Counted from the first letter of the stretch, positions 34,110-43,908 are shown. The stretch: DNA of 64,000 nucleotides from Cohnella faecalis (GCF_003570905.1 NZ_QXJM01000040.1:62001-126000); one strand, 5' to 3'. Notes: generated by a model not told the origin, from the sequence alone. Program-made: numbers and translations.

Positions 34110-35168
34110 TTGAGAGAAAAGAAGAAGATTAACGAAATCAATATCGTCCGTGCGTTCGCCATCTTGGCGGTGCTAATCATCCACGCAACGGCGGGCGCCA
34201 GATCCAACGTTCCGTGGGGAAGCGCGTCCTCGCCGTTCTACATCACGGTAAACCAGCTCAGCACGTTCGCGGTTCCGCTTTTCATTATGATAACCGGGCT
34301 GGTTCTATTTTACAGATACTATGATAATTGGACCTGGGAGCAAGCTCTGACGTTTTATAAAAAAAGAATTCAATACATCGTCCTGCCCTATTTGATATGG
34401 TCAATATTTTATTACGTTTATAATCAAGCTGTGTACAACCATGAGGTTTCATTCGATATCGAAGCGCTCAGCCAGCAATTATTGTGGGGACGAGCGGGGT
34501 ATCACCTTTATTTTATGGTTATCATTATACAATTTTACGCGGCATTTCCGTTGATCTTGACCCTTTTTCGTAAAATGCGATTAAGCGCGCGGAAAGTGAT
34601 CGGAGCCGGCCTGCTCGTTCAAACCGTCTTTTATATTCTTCACTATTGGATCGGGCCGTTTGCCCATAAGGCTGCCTTGATGCCGAATTACTTTCTCGTC
34701 TTCTGCGTTGGCGCCGCCATCGGAATGAGCTATCAACGGTTTACCGAGCTTGCCGGACATCTTTGGTGGACTTTCGCCGCAAGCGTCGCGGTAGGATTCA
34801 CGACTGTCTTGATCGGCCTCGCCTCTCGAAGCGGCGCCCACTACTGGCCGCCGGTATATGCCGTTTTATTTAATCTGTATGCGATTCTCGTCGGCTTCAG
34901 CGCGCTTTGGATCGCACAGAAGCTGGACGCTCGCGCATCGGCCGCTTCGAAGCTCGCGAACGCTTTCGGAGCTTTGGCCTTCGGGATCTATCTCATCCAT
35001 CCTGCCGTCCTAACGCTCTGGAGGCAAATTTACAACCCCGATCCGCAGCAATCCGTTTACCACCTTTATAATTTAGCAAGCTTAATGATTATCATCATCG
35101 TGCCTTGGGCAGTCGCAAAGCTGATCAAACAATCCAAACACCATTGGCTGCTGTTCGGAAAATCATAG
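34110..35168 (+). CDS. acyltransferase 3 family membrane protein
   Basis: About 352 residues with roughly ten hydrophobic segments, of the OafA/acyltransferase-3 type that O-acylates cell-surface sugars. The family's N-terminal pattern is present: INIVRAFAILAVLIIHATAG with the conserved His in the first helix, FAVPLFIMITGLVLFYRY, and the late FGIYLIHPAVL motif. The open frame starts earlier (34,020), but the sequence before KKKINEIN is not family-like. TTG at 34,110 is the likeliest start, without a strong ribosome binding site. It is alone, between array 2 and a terminator; the target polymer is unknown. Confidence 0.85.
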   Translation: MREKKKINEINIVRAFAILAVLIIHATAGARSNVPWGSASSPFYITVNQLSTFAVPLFIMITGLVLFYRYYDNWTWEQALTFYKKRIQYIVLPYLIWSIFYYVYNQAVYNHEVSFDIEALSQQLLWGRAGYHLYFMVIIIQFYAAFPLILTLFRKMRLSARKVIGAGLLVQTVFYILHYWIGPFAHKAALMPNYFLVFCVGAAIGMSYQRFTELAGHLWWTFAASVAVGFTTVLIGLASRSGAHYWPPVYAVLFNLYAILVGFSALWIAQKLDARASAASKLANAFGALAFGIYLIHPAVLTLWRQIYNPDPQQSVYHLYNLASLMIIIIVPWAVAKLIKQSKHHWLLFGKS

Positions 35169-35248
35169 TGCTGCCGGTCTGTGGAAGGTAAGAGCCGCAG
35201 CTCCGGTTGAAAAGGCGATTCAACACCACGCTTGCCTCAAAAACGGCT

Positions 35249-35289
35249 ATCGCCCTCTACGTTGCCTTCTTGGCAAGGTGGAGGGCGAT
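35249..35289. terminator. bidirectional terminator
   Basis: ATCGCCCTC...GAGGGCGAT with an inner GTTGCC/GGCAAG stem, between the convergent acyltransferase and esterase genes. Confidence 0.75.
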
Positions 35290-35333
35290 CTTCTTTGTGT
35301 TTACGACTGAGCTAGGGGGATAGCGGCCGGACG

Positions 35334-36167
35334 TCAGTCCTGCAAAGTATCGCTGCCCCCTGTCGGCTCAACCGCCAAAGCGAACTTAACGACTCTGCTG
35401 AGCGCTGCGGGAAGCACGCTAGTGTGTTCCTCTTCGGCAAATTTGACGAAGGATGCCCGAAACGTAGAGAGGGTCTCAGCCGCTCGATCAGCGTCTCCGA
35501 GTCTGCGACCATGTCGGCCAGCTCTTCCGCTCCGATCGTCAGCAGCAGCCGCGCCTGGGCGGCGAACGACCCGAATTCGTCTGCGAAACGCTCCAACCCT
35601 TCAAGATCGCATAGTTCCCCACCAAATGGAGGGGCTGCCCGCCGCATAATTCGCGAACAGCCCCGTTCTGGCAAAAAGGGCGTGCAACACGAACAGCCCT
35701 CCGAGCGAATGTCCGAAAATCGTCTGCCGCGCGGAATCGACTTCAAATCGCGTCCCCACGAAAGGGAACAGCTCGAACTCCAGAAAGTCGAGAAACCGAT
35801 CCGCCCCGCCGCTCTCCGGCCACGGACATCCATCCGGACGTACGGGCAAAGTTCCCTCCTCGGCGGGTATCGTAAAATCGAAGCATCTCCGAGTCATGTC
35901 GAACGGTTCGCCCGAAGGATAACCGATACCGACGACAATAGCGGGATCGTAGCCGTGCGGCTTGCGCGTCTGCAGCCGAACCGCTTCCGCCAGCGTGAAG
36001 AAGGTCGCGTCCCCGTCTAGGGCGAAGATAATCGGATAGCCGCCGGGCGGAGGGGGATCGGCAGGTCTAGCGATCAGAATGCGATATTCCCGCCCATTTT
36101 TCTCCGACAGAAGCAGATGCTCTTCGCTGCCTGCGATGCGGACGCCCGGAGCTTCGGCCCCGATCAT
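35334..36167 (-). CDS. siderophore esterase-like alpha/beta hydrolase (frameshifted)
   Basis: Alpha/beta hydrolase of the esterase PF00756 type (Fes/IroE/BesA-like) that would cleave imported ferric siderophore esters. GHSLGG carries the nucleophile Ser in ARQTIFGHSLGGLFVLHALF, followed by AAGSPSIWWG. Frames change at about 35,605-35,625 and again near 35,465. Rejoined, the end reads FAEEEHTSVLPAALSRVVKFA, with the family's late His. At least two, probably three, bases are missing, all in short runs, so error rather than decay is likely. Its ATG overlaps the stop of the binding-protein gene by 4 bases (ATGA), so the two are translationally coupled. Confidence 0.78.
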
Positions 36168-37195
36168 GGTGCGAGCAGGCGGACGGTTTCGTCAATGACG
36201 TTGCCGCTGGCAATCAAGCCGCCGTAGAGCCATGATTCGTCCTGCACCTCGTACACATTCCCGTTCTTCACTTGCTTCATGCCTTTCCACAAGGCGCTTT
36301 CGGTCAATTCCTTCAGAAAAGCATTCCCGGTTTGGGAATCGTTGACGAGAAAAATATAATCGGCGTCCAGCTCGGGCAAAATTTCAAGCGACAAGTCCGC
36401 GCTGCTCTCGTGCTCGACCAGCTTGATCTTGCCGAAGCCGAGATCGTGCGCAAGGACGTAACCGCCGTAGTAATCCCCTCCGAGCAGGAACATGCCTCTG
36501 GCGTTAAAACGGATGATTACCGCTTTCTTCCCATCGGCAGCAGCAGCCAGCTTTGTTTTCGCCTGATCGACCTTGCTGCGGTAGTCTTCCAGAGCCGTCT
36601 CGGCTTCGGCGGATTTGCCGAACAGCTCTCCCAGTTTGCGGAGGGAGGTTTCGATATCCGTTGCCGCGTTGCTAAACACGTAAGTCGGAGCGATCTTCGC
36701 ATACTTCTCGTACACTCCGTTTTCCGCATAGTACGAATTGTTCAAAACGATCAAATCGGGCGCGTACGACATGACGGTTTCCGGCGTCGGCAGCCCCGCC
36801 GCGAAGTCCGCTTTCGGAACGCTGGCCATTCGCTCCTGCAGGTAGGCGGGAACGACATTGCCGTTCGCCCATTGAGCAACCGGCGTAACGCCCAGCACTA
36901 ACAAAGAATCCTCCAGCCCCGGGGCGAAAATGCGCACGGGAGCCGCAGGCAGCTTCACCTCGTGCCCAAGCTCATCTTGGAAGCTTTGCGGATAGACGGC
37001 AGCGGATGCCTGAGCGCTCGACTCGACAGCGGACGGTGCTTCGGAGGAAGCCGGAGCGGTTGCTGCGGGAGGGCCCGCAGAGTCGTTATCGGAGCTGCAA
37101 GCGGCAAGCAAGCCTGCACACAGCACAGTACAGAGCACGATAAGCTTGCCGGCTCTGCGGACATTCAGTGACCAAGAAAAACGATTGATAAACAC
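36164..37195 (-). CDS. iron-siderophore ABC transporter binding lipoprotein (FeuA-like)
   Basis: 343-residue lipoprotein of the FecB/FeuA family. GTG start at 37,195, 5-6 bases after GGAGGG. The signal ends in AGLLAAC and is followed by a Ser/Ala-rich linker and two binding-protein lobes (ETVMSYAPDLIVLNNSYYAENG, ILPELDADYIFLVND). A Fur box lies between its -10-like TATAAT and the start. The regulator lies upstream and the esterase downstream, as in B. subtilis btr-feuABC-ybbA, but no permease genes are present here. It may use the fused permease at 53,461 or one outside the window. Confidence 0.9.
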   Translation of the reverse strand: MFINRFSWSLNVRRAGKLIVLCTVLCAGLLAACSSDNDSAGPPAATAPASSEAPSAVESSAQASAAVYPQSFQDELGHEVKLPAAPVRIFAPGLEDSLLVLGVTPVAQWANGNVVPAYLQERMASVPKADFAAGLPTPETVMSYAPDLIVLNNSYYAENGVYEKYAKIAPTYVFSNAATDIETSLRKLGELFGKSAEAETALEDYRSKVDQAKTKLAAAADGKKAVIIRFNARGMFLLGGDYYGGYVLAHDLGFGKIKLVEHESSADLSLEILPELDADYIFLVNDSQTGNAFLKELTESALWKGMKQVKNGNVYEVQDESWLYGGLIASGNVIDETVRLLAP

Positions 37196-37212
37196 ATAAA
37201 CCCTCCTTCAAA

Positions 37213-37227
37213 TGATAACCATTCTCA
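37213..37227 (-). promoter_or_regulatory. Fur box upstream of the FeuA-like gene
   Basis: TGATAAC-C-ATTCTCA, 12 of 14 matches to the 7-1-7 Fur box TGATAAT-N-ATTATCA. It lies just downstream of a TATAAT and 18 bases before the GTG start. Confidence 0.8.
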
Positions 37228-37235
37228 GTAAATGA

Positions 37236-38427
37236 TTATAGTTCAGAGGAGATCGAGCCGCCATGGACGGAAGCCGGATCGTAGTTTGGACATTTTCCGG
37301 TTATTATCATCACCATCTCATCCATCATTCGGTCGATCGAGAGGGCGGAGTATTCATACCACGGGTCGGAAGGAATGAGATGGACCTGGCCCTTGCCGAC
37401 CGCATTCAGCGCGCGCCATCTGGGGGAATGCTGGATAGCAAGCCATCCGGCGCGAGTCTCCGCGTCGGACAGACGAGCAGCAGCACGCGGTCGGGATTCA
37501 GCCGGTCGATCGCAGCAAGGTCGGTCGGCTCGTTGTAGAGGTCGGCTTCGGGGGAGAATAGGCCGGATTCAGCCCCAAATCGCGATATACGACATCGCGT
37601 ATTCCTTGGTTGCAATACAAATGAAACGTATTGCCCCACAGCCGCAGCGCGACGAACGTCTCTTTTCCGGTTAGCCGCTCAACGTCCCGGCGCGCCAGAT
37701 CGGCCTTGTGTCGGTAAGCGCCGATCCAGGCCTCGCATCGCTCCTCCTTGTCGAGAAAGGATGCGATCCGGCGAAGCTTCCCGATCCAATTATCCTGTTC
37801 GGCAGGCACGAACAAGGGAAGAGCCGATCTCTCCAGCGCATCCGGCAAGCCGGAGTCCGAAGGGCGCTCATGGCTGACGACGATGTCGGGGCGGCTTTTG
37901 AGCAGCGTCTCCGTATCCTCGGAAAAGTCGCCATCGCCGGGCTTCAGGTGGAACGGGATGCGTGAAGCGTATGAATGATAGTAATAAGCCGTCCATTTGG
38001 CATCCAGAGGGGCGGCGACAGGAACGATGCCGAGCGCCAGCAAGTATCCGATCGAAGAGGGCGAGAGAACGGCGATCCGATGTTTGGAATTGCGCAGGTA
38101 GGCGGAAGGGGCGAAGCCGACCTCTTTCTTGAACTTGCGGCTGAAATAGAACTCGTCGCTGTAGCCGACTTTGCGCGCGATGTCCCGCAGCAGCTCGTCC
38201 GTCTCCCGCAAATAGCGCTTGGCATGGCGAATCCGCACCTCGGTTATGTAGTCCATAGCGCTTTGTCCGAACCTTTTTTTGAACAGTTCCCCAAAATATT
38301 TCGGGCTCAGCCTGGCCTTGTCGGCCAACAGATCGATTGTTATAGCCTCGTCATAATGTTCTGCAATATAGACGCGCGCTTCTTCGATCGCTTCCATCCG
38401 CGCAAGCTCCCCCATCCGGCTTGTCAT
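37236..38427 (-). CDS. AraC-type regulator with binding-protein domain (Btr-like, two frameshifts)
   Basis: About 397 residues after restoring one base near 37,558 (LNPA|LFSPEADL) and one near 37,468 (VCP|DAETRAG). An N-terminal AraC DNA-binding domain (about 12-110, with the second helix-turn-helix ending GYSDEFYFSRKFKKEVGFAPSAY) is joined to a periplasmic-binding-protein-like domain (HRIAVLSPSSIGYLLALGIVPV...). B. subtilis Btr has the same combination and activates siderophore uptake when it binds Fe-bacillibactin; the same role is inferred. The stop is TAA at 37,236-37,238. The ATG at 38,427 is better spaced from GAGGGGGG than the one at 38,433. A Fur box lies upstream. Confidence 0.85.
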
Positions 38428-38446
38428 GCTCATCCCCCCTCTTAAT

Positions 38447-38461
38447 TGAGAATCGTTATCA
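38447..38461 (-). promoter_or_regulatory. Fur box upstream of the AraC-type regulator gene
   Basis: TGAGAAT-C-GTTATCA, 12 of 14 matches to the Fur box, about 20 bases before the start. The gap from 38,470 to 38,650 holds only a long-loop inverted repeat (GGTGTTCGCC at 38,601 and GGGCGAACAC at 38,643). Confidence 0.78.
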
Positions 38462-38652
38462 ATAATATATAAGCCAAATTATAGCGGAACCCCCTCCTCA
38501 TTGCAAAAAGAATGAAAGCCCCACATCGTGAAGACGCTCGGCCAAACGTGCAGCTCCAGCCTCCTTCAAATTCCACCTCTCGGCAGACTCGCTAATGTTA
38601 GGTGTTCGCCGGCCCTGTTCGGTACTTTCACCGCCCATGTTGGGCGAACACA

Positions 38653-38682
38653 AAAAAAGCAAGGCCTCAGCCTTGCTTTTTC
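38653..38682 (-). terminator. terminator of ywhD
   Basis: AAAAAAAGCAAGGC - CTCA - GCCTTGCTTTTT, just after the ywhD stop; T runs on both strands. Confidence 0.85.
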
Positions 38683-38698
38683 TTCGCCTTCCCTATGA

Positions 38699-39205
38699 CT
38701 AAGCCAGCAATTCCTTCAACTGCTGGGACGAGCGGTCCCACCACTCGGAATTGTGCTCGACGAGCAGCTTCCGCAGCGCCGCTTTCTCGGCGTCGCCGAT
38801 GTTGTCGAGCATGAACTTGCGCTTCAATGCCGCATCCAATCGATTCACATGATCGGGTAAAAGCTTCCATCCCCGCCGGGCTTCCGTATCGATCAGCATC
38901 TCGCACGACGTCGCGCCCGCGTAATAGCTGCCTTCCTCGTTGCGATCGACCGCAACCCACACGACCCAAGCAGGACGGCCGTTAGGGACATCCTCTTTGT
39001 TCGGGGAAAATTTGATTCCCTTCTCGATCTTGCTCTTCGCGTGCATGGCGCCGACATCGATGTAAGCTTCGCCGCCGTCAATAATGACGCACGATACTTG
39101 GCTAAGGTCGATAGTACCCGCGCCGAATCCGCGGTGCTCCTTGTTGCTTACAACGTTCAACGACAGCTTCTTTTTCTCCGGCTGTACGTTCGATTCCTCG
39201 CTCAT
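38699..39205 (-). CDS. ywhD: YwhD family protein
   Basis: 168 residues, close to B. subtilis YwhD in length and sequence pattern: GFGAGTIDLSQVSCVIIDGGEAYIDVGAMHA, KGIKFSPNKEDVPNGRPAWVVWV, ARRGWKLLPDHVNRLD and a C-terminal WWDRSSQQLKELL. The function of the family is unknown. ATG at 39,205 with GAGGAGGA upstream; the longer open frame extends into the helD promoter region and is not real. In B. subtilis ywhD is also near speE-speB-pbpG. Confidence 0.92.
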   Translation of the reverse strand: MSEESNVQPEKKKLSLNVVSNKEHRGFGAGTIDLSQVSCVIIDGGEAYIDVGAMHAKSKIEKGIKFSPNKEDVPNGRPAWVVWVAVDRNEEGSYYAGATSCEMLIDTEARRGWKLLPDHVNRLDAALKRKFMLDNIGDAEKAALRKLLVEHNSEWWDRSSQQLKELLA

Positions 39206-39408
39206 CGAAAATCCTCCTCGTTCAAAAAACGGGCCGGATGCCTCGCGAAAGGCTCCGTCCCGCGCGATATAAGGTATGCGAACATTTGTTCGGGGTTTTT
39301 TAGGTAATCCACATTCAACATCATAACAAAACGGATAACATAAGTCTATTGTTTTCCTTCGTTTTAAGGCACAATGGATACTGTTACCGCAAAAGGAGGA
39401 ACGGATGA

Positions 39409-41508
39409 ATGGATGCATCAACCGAGCTTTATACGGAAGAGAGATCGAGGCTGGACGAGACGTTCGGCGAAATCGAGCGACAAAGAGCGGGCATCGGCCC
39501 CGTCTATTACGGCAACGATTTTGTCGAGCAGCTGCTGGAGGAAAAGAGGGAGGAGACGCGCAGACGTCTGGCGCTCCTGGGCTCGGAGCCCTACTTCGGG
39601 CGGCTCGACTTCCAGGAGAAAGGCAAGCAGAGCGAGCCTTCCTCCTTGTACATCGGCAAAAGAGGGATGGATCGTACGGAGACCGGAGAGCCCTATATTA
39701 TCGACTGGAGAGCGCCGGTTGCGAGCCTGTTCTATTCGTTCACGGGCGGAGACGCGCCGGTCGCTTACGAGGCTCCGGAAGGGACGATTCACGGAGAGGT
39801 TCACCGCAAAAGAAACCTGTCGATTCGCGATAAGGAGCTTCAGCGAGTCGTGGAAAGCTACGTCCGGGGCGGCGACAACCTTGGCCTCAGCGACGACTTC
39901 CTCCTCTATCGTCTGGGAGAAAAGAAAGACAATCGGCTCCGGGATATCGTCTCGACGATCCAAGCCGAGCAGGATTCGATTATTCGCGCGCCGCGCCATA
40001 AAGCCCTCATTATTCAAGGAGCCGCAGGATCGGGAAAAACAACGGTAGCGCTGCACCGTCTGGCGTTCCTCTTGTATCAATACCAAGGGCAAATTCGCGC
40101 GGAACGGATGATTATTTTCGCGCCGAACGCCATGTTCCTCGATTACATCTCCGGGGTGCTGCCCGAGCTTGGCGTCGGAGAGGTGAAGCAGACGACATTC
40201 GCGGAATGGGCGCTGGACCGGATCGGCACGAAGCTTACGCTTCCGGATCACACGGACGATAAGTGGTTTTCCTTAGCTAAGAAGAGACCGAATATCGACG
40301 ACGAGACGCCCGGACGGTTCAAAGGCTCGGACAGCTTCCGTCTTTGGTTGGACGGCAAGCTTCGTCAATACGAGGAAAGCTACTTGCAGGATCACGATTT
40401 CGAAGCGTGGGATCGCCGCGTGCTGAAGGCCTCTTTGATCCGACAATGGTTCGAGGTCGAATACCGTCACTATCCGCTCGCGGCCCGCAGAGAACGCCTC
40501 ATCGGGCGCATCAAGCGGTGGCTGGACATGCAGCTGAACGAAATCGGCGATCCGAAAATCCGCAAGGAAAAAACGAAGACGTCTAAGCAAAAGCTCCGAA
40601 CCCATCTGAAAAAGCTGCCGGAGATCGATGAAGTCGCCTTCTATCGGAGCTTGTTCGATCAACCGAATGAATTCGTTCCCTCAGACATCGCCAAGGAGAC
40701 GAAGAACGGTCTGAAGCGAGGTTCCGCTCAGCCGGAGGACCTTGCTCCGATCGTATGGATACGAAAGTATTTTCACGGGCCGGAAGGCCTTACGTTCGAC
40801 CACGTCGTCGTGGACGAGGCGCAAGACGTATCTCCTTTCCAAATCACGCTGCTGGGCTCCTTCATGGTCGAGCCGTCATACACGATCTTGGGCGACCTTG
40901 CGCAGGGAATTCACGCTTACCGAGGCGTACATCGCTGGGAAGAGCTCGCGTCCGTCTTCGACGAGAACTATTCGTCCTATCATGAGCTGAAGCAGAGCTA
41001 CCGCTCGACGCTTGAAATCATCGAATTCGCCAACCGCATTCTGCCGTTCACGGATACGGGACTTCCTCCCGCTGAGCCGGTATTCCGCAGCGGCGATCCG
41101 GTCAAGCTCGTACAAGTTGCGAACGACGCCGAACGGCTCGCTTACATCCGGGACTTTATTCGCGATCAGCAAGCAGGCTCCATGCGAACGATCTCGCTCA
41201 TCGGGAGAACTGCGGAAGACTGCACGAAGCTGCATGAGCGCCTGACAGCCGAAGGTATCGACACGAATCTGATCGCCGAAGGCCAATCCCACTACCGGGG
41301 CGGCGTCTCCATCGTGCCGGTTCATCTCGCCAAAGGTCTCGAATTCGATGCCGTTCTGCTGCTTGACGCCGACCGCGATCGCTATCCCGCTTCTCCGCAG
41401 GATGCCAAGCTGCTGTATGTCGGCTGTACTCGCGCCTTGCATCGGCTAACGCTGCTTCATGAAGGGGAGCCCTCCGAATTGGTGACGGCTGCGGATTCGC
41501 AACAGTAG
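39409..41508 (+). CDS. helD: HelD-type UvrD-like ATPase
   Basis: 699-residue superfamily 1 ATPase. Gram-positive HelD removes stalled RNA polymerase from DNA by inserting into its channels. An N-terminal coiled-coil arm (ERSRLDETFGEIERQRAG), Walker A GAAGSGKTTVALHR at about 204-217, Walker B VVVDEAQDVSPFQ, motif III GDLAQGIHAYRG and motif VI-like LLYVGCTRALHRL are visible. ATG at 39,409, nine bases after AAAGGAGG. It diverges from ywhD. The last codons (DSQQ-stop) already belong to the first unit of array 3. Confidence 0.92.
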   Translation: MDASTELYTEERSRLDETFGEIERQRAGIGPVYYGNDFVEQLLEEKREETRRRLALLGSEPYFGRLDFQEKGKQSEPSSLYIGKRGMDRTETGEPYIIDWRAPVASLFYSFTGGDAPVAYEAPEGTIHGEVHRKRNLSIRDKELQRVVESYVRGGDNLGLSDDFLLYRLGEKKDNRLRDIVSTIQAEQDSIIRAPRHKALIIQGAAGSGKTTVALHRLAFLLYQYQGQIRAERMIIFAPNAMFLDYISGVLPELGVGEVKQTTFAEWALDRIGTKLTLPDHTDDKWFSLAKKRPNIDDETPGRFKGSDSFRLWLDGKLRQYEESYLQDHDFEAWDRRVLKASLIRQWFEVEYRHYPLAARRERLIGRIKRWLDMQLNEIGDPKIRKEKTKTSKQKLRTHLKKLPEIDEVAFYRSLFDQPNEFVPSDIAKETKNGLKRGSAQPEDLAPIVWIRKYFHGPEGLTFDHVVVDEAQDVSPFQITLLGSFMVEPSYTILGDLAQGIHAYRGVHRWEELASVFDENYSSYHELKQSYRSTLEIIEFANRILPFTDTGLPPAEPVFRSGDPVKLVQVANDAERLAYIRDFIRDQQAGSMRTISLIGRTAEDCTKLHERLTAEGIDTNLIAEGQSHYRGGVSIVPVHLAKGLEFDAVLLLDADRDRYPASPQDAKLLYVGCTRALHRLTLLHEGEPSELVTAADSQQ

Positions 41509-42440
41509 GACGACATACCATACATTCGCCGAGAGATGTGTTCAGTCGCGCAACAGTTGGACGAGATCCCATACATTCGCCGAAAAATGTGCTCAAACGC
41601 GCAACAGTAGGACGAGGTACCATACATTCGACGGAAAATGCGGACGAGAGCGCAACAGTGGTACGAGATCCCATACATTCGGCGGAAAGTGTGGTCGAGC
41701 ACGCCAACAGTGGTATGAGATCCCATACATTCGGCGGGAAGTGCGGTCGAGAACGCAACAGTGGGATGAGGTACCATTCATTCGGCGGGAAGTGCGGTCG
41801 AGAGCGCAACAGTGGGACGAGGTACCATACATTTGACCGAAAGTGCGGCCGACAGCGTATCAGTGGTACGAGATCCCATACAATCGGCGGGAAGTGCGGT
41901 CGAGTGCGCAACAGTGGGACGAGGTACCATACATTTGACCGAAAGTGCGGCCGACAGCGTATCAGTGGGACGTGGTACCTTACATTCGGCGGGAAGTTCG
42001 GTCGAGAGCACAACAGTGGGACGAGGTACCATACATTCGACGGGTAGCGTGATCGAGTGCGCAACAGTGGGACAAGGTACCATACATTCGGCGGAAAGTG
42101 TGATCGAGTGCGCAACAGTGGGATGAGGTACCGGGTAGCGTGATCGAGAGCGCAACAGTGGGACGAGGTACCATACATTCGGCGGGTAGCGTGATCGAGA
42201 GCGTATCAGTGGGACGAGGTACCATACATTCGGCGGGTAGCGTGATCGAGAGCGCAACAGTGGGACGAGGTACCATACATTCGGCGGGTAGCGTGATCGA
42301 GAGCGCAACAGCGGGATTAGGTACCATACATTCGGCGGGAAGTGCGGTCGAGAACGCAACAGTGGGATTAGGTACCATACATTCGGCGGGTAGCGTGATC
42401 GAGAGCGCAACAGTAGGACGACATACCATACATCCAGCGA
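41497..42440. repeat. 51-bp tandem array 3 (about 18 units)
   Basis: About 18 units of 51 bp carrying GGTACCATACATTCGGCGGG and a GAGCGCAACAGTGGGACG part; one unit near 42,126 has an internal deletion. The array starts inside the last codons of helD, so its first unit supplies the TAG stop. The first and last units share AGTAGGACGACATACCATAC, unlike the interior AGTGGGACGAGGTACCATAC. It lies between the convergent helD and the sugar-binding protein gene. It shares ATTCGGCGG and GGTRCC with array 1. Confidence 0.95.
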
Positions 42441-42492
42441 GCAGGACATTCTACTCAAGAATGCAGCGATAATAGCGCCAACAGACGCAAGC

Positions 42493-42523
42493 AAGCCGAC
42501 ACCGCATTCAACGGTGTCGGCTT
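42493..42523. terminator. hairpin after the sugar ABC operon
   Basis: AAGCCGACACCG / CGGTGTCGGCTT, perfect 12-base stem just downstream of the binding-protein stop; only a weak T run. Confidence 0.65.
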
Positions 42524-42550
42524 GCCGGCTTGTTGGCGGTACGACGCCAA

Positions 42551-43873
42551 CTATTTGTTCAAATCATTCCACTTGGTCAGAAATTCTTTCAGCATAGCCT
42601 CTTTAGATAATTGTCCGCCAACATATCCTTGCATGGCGTCGGAGAAATAATGGCTGGTCGCTTCGCCGCCCGGGAACTTGAACCAGTTCCAGCTAATGGT
42701 GCGATTTGCTTGGCTGTAAGCGATAATATCGGCAGCCAACTGACCTAGAATTTCATTGTTTGCGGTAATATTGTCGAAGGCGGGAATGTGCTTAAACTCT
42801 TCCGTCATATAGCGTTTACCGATATCGGAGCTAACCATCCAATCGAGGAAAGCCTTAGCTTCATCCTTCACCTTGGACTTGTTGTATACGACCCAGCTGT
42901 AAGGAACTCCTACCGGCAGCTTGTCCATTGCTTCGGCATCGTTGTTAATAGGCATCGGAAGAAGGCCGATATTCAGGCTCGGATTTGTCTCGGAAAGGCT
43001 GACTTGGGTCCAGTTGCCCTGCTGCGTCATCGCAGCCTTGCCTGTGGCAAACTCCGAAATCTGGGTGTTGTAGTCCACCTGCAGCGAGTTCTTCCCCCCG
43101 TACTTCAGCGTCAAATCGAACAGCTTCACCCACTGCTGGAACTTCTCGTTGTCTACGAACGTTGCGGTACCTTGATCGAGTCCGGCAATAAAGGTGTCCG
43201 GATTATCCTGATAAGCGAAACCGATATTGGCCAAATGATTGCCAAGCACCCACCACTCGCCATACCCGTTCACAAAAGGAGTAATTCCCGCAGCCTGCAG
43301 CTTGGCGGCAGCCGCTTCAAGCTCGTCGAACGTTTTGGGCAGCTCGGTTATGCCTGCTTGCTTAAACAAATCCTTATTGTAAATAAAGCCGTACCCTTCC
43401 AGATTAAGAGGCTGTCCGTAAAGCTTGCCGTCCTTGGTCATCGGCTCTTTGGCGAACGGGAGCACGTGCTCCGCCCACGGCTGATCGGACAAGTCCTCCA
43501 GATGCTCCAGCCAGAGATCCAGCTCCTTGTAGCCGCCATTGAGAAAAATGTCGGGTTGATCGCCGGAGCTGAACTTGGTGCGCAGCGCCGCAGCGGAATC
43601 GGCACCCCCGCCTATCGTTTCCAGCGCGATCTTGACGCCCGGCGTCAATTGCTCGTATTCCTTAATCATAGCGGCCAATTGATCTTTGATTTCGACCTTG
43701 AAGTTCAGCATTTTAACCGTCTTGGTCGCTCCGCCGCTCCCTGTCCCCGTTGCGGCCGCGCCGGACGATGCATTCCCGCTCTCCGCAACCCCATTGCCGC
43801 CCGAGCTGCAGGCTGCGATGACGGATACCCCTGCAAGCAACAGCAGCATGCTTGCGATTTTCATTTTCCTCAT
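42551..43873 (-). CDS. sugar ABC transporter substrate-binding lipoprotein
   Basis: 440-residue family 1 solute-binding protein. ATG at 43,873 (MRKMKIASMLLLLAG) after GGGAGG; the open frame upstream is not coding. The lipobox VIAAC is followed by a Gly/Ser/Ala linker and two lobes, with features such as KFSSGDQPDIFLNGGYKELD and QGNWTQVSLSETNPSLNIGLLPMP. It is the last gene of a five-gene operon that begins at 47,521. The ligand is not evident; the two isomerase-like genes suggest a sugar or sugar derivative that must be isomerised. Confidence 0.92.
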   Translation of the reverse strand: MRKMKIASMLLLLAGVSVIAACSSGGNGVAESGNASSGAAATGTGSGGATKTVKMLNFKVEIKDQLAAMIKEYEQLTPGVKIALETIGGGADSAAALRTKFSSGDQPDIFLNGGYKELDLWLEHLEDLSDQPWAEHVLPFAKEPMTKDGKLYGQPLNLEGYGFIYNKDLFKQAGITELPKTFDELEAAAAKLQAAGITPFVNGYGEWWVLGNHLANIGFAYQDNPDTFIAGLDQGTATFVDNEKFQQWVKLFDLTLKYGGKNSLQVDYNTQISEFATGKAAMTQQGNWTQVSLSETNPSLNIGLLPMPINNDAEAMDKLPVGVPYSWVVYNKSKVKDEAKAFLDWMVSSDIGKRYMTEEFKHIPAFDNITANNEILGQLAADIIAYSQANRTISWNWFKFPGGEATSHYFSDAMQGYVGGQLSKEAMLKEFLTKWNDLNK

Positions 43874-43908
43874 TGTGATTTCCTCCCTTTTGACTTCATA
43901 GCCATGGA

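Noticed and set aside
41538..42494. Open frames of 100-330 codons in array 3 on both strands, seemingly 17-residue repeat proteins
   Set aside because: Several overlapping frames on both strands are open at once, which follows from a stop-free 51-bp unit; there are no start signals and the composition is not protein-like.
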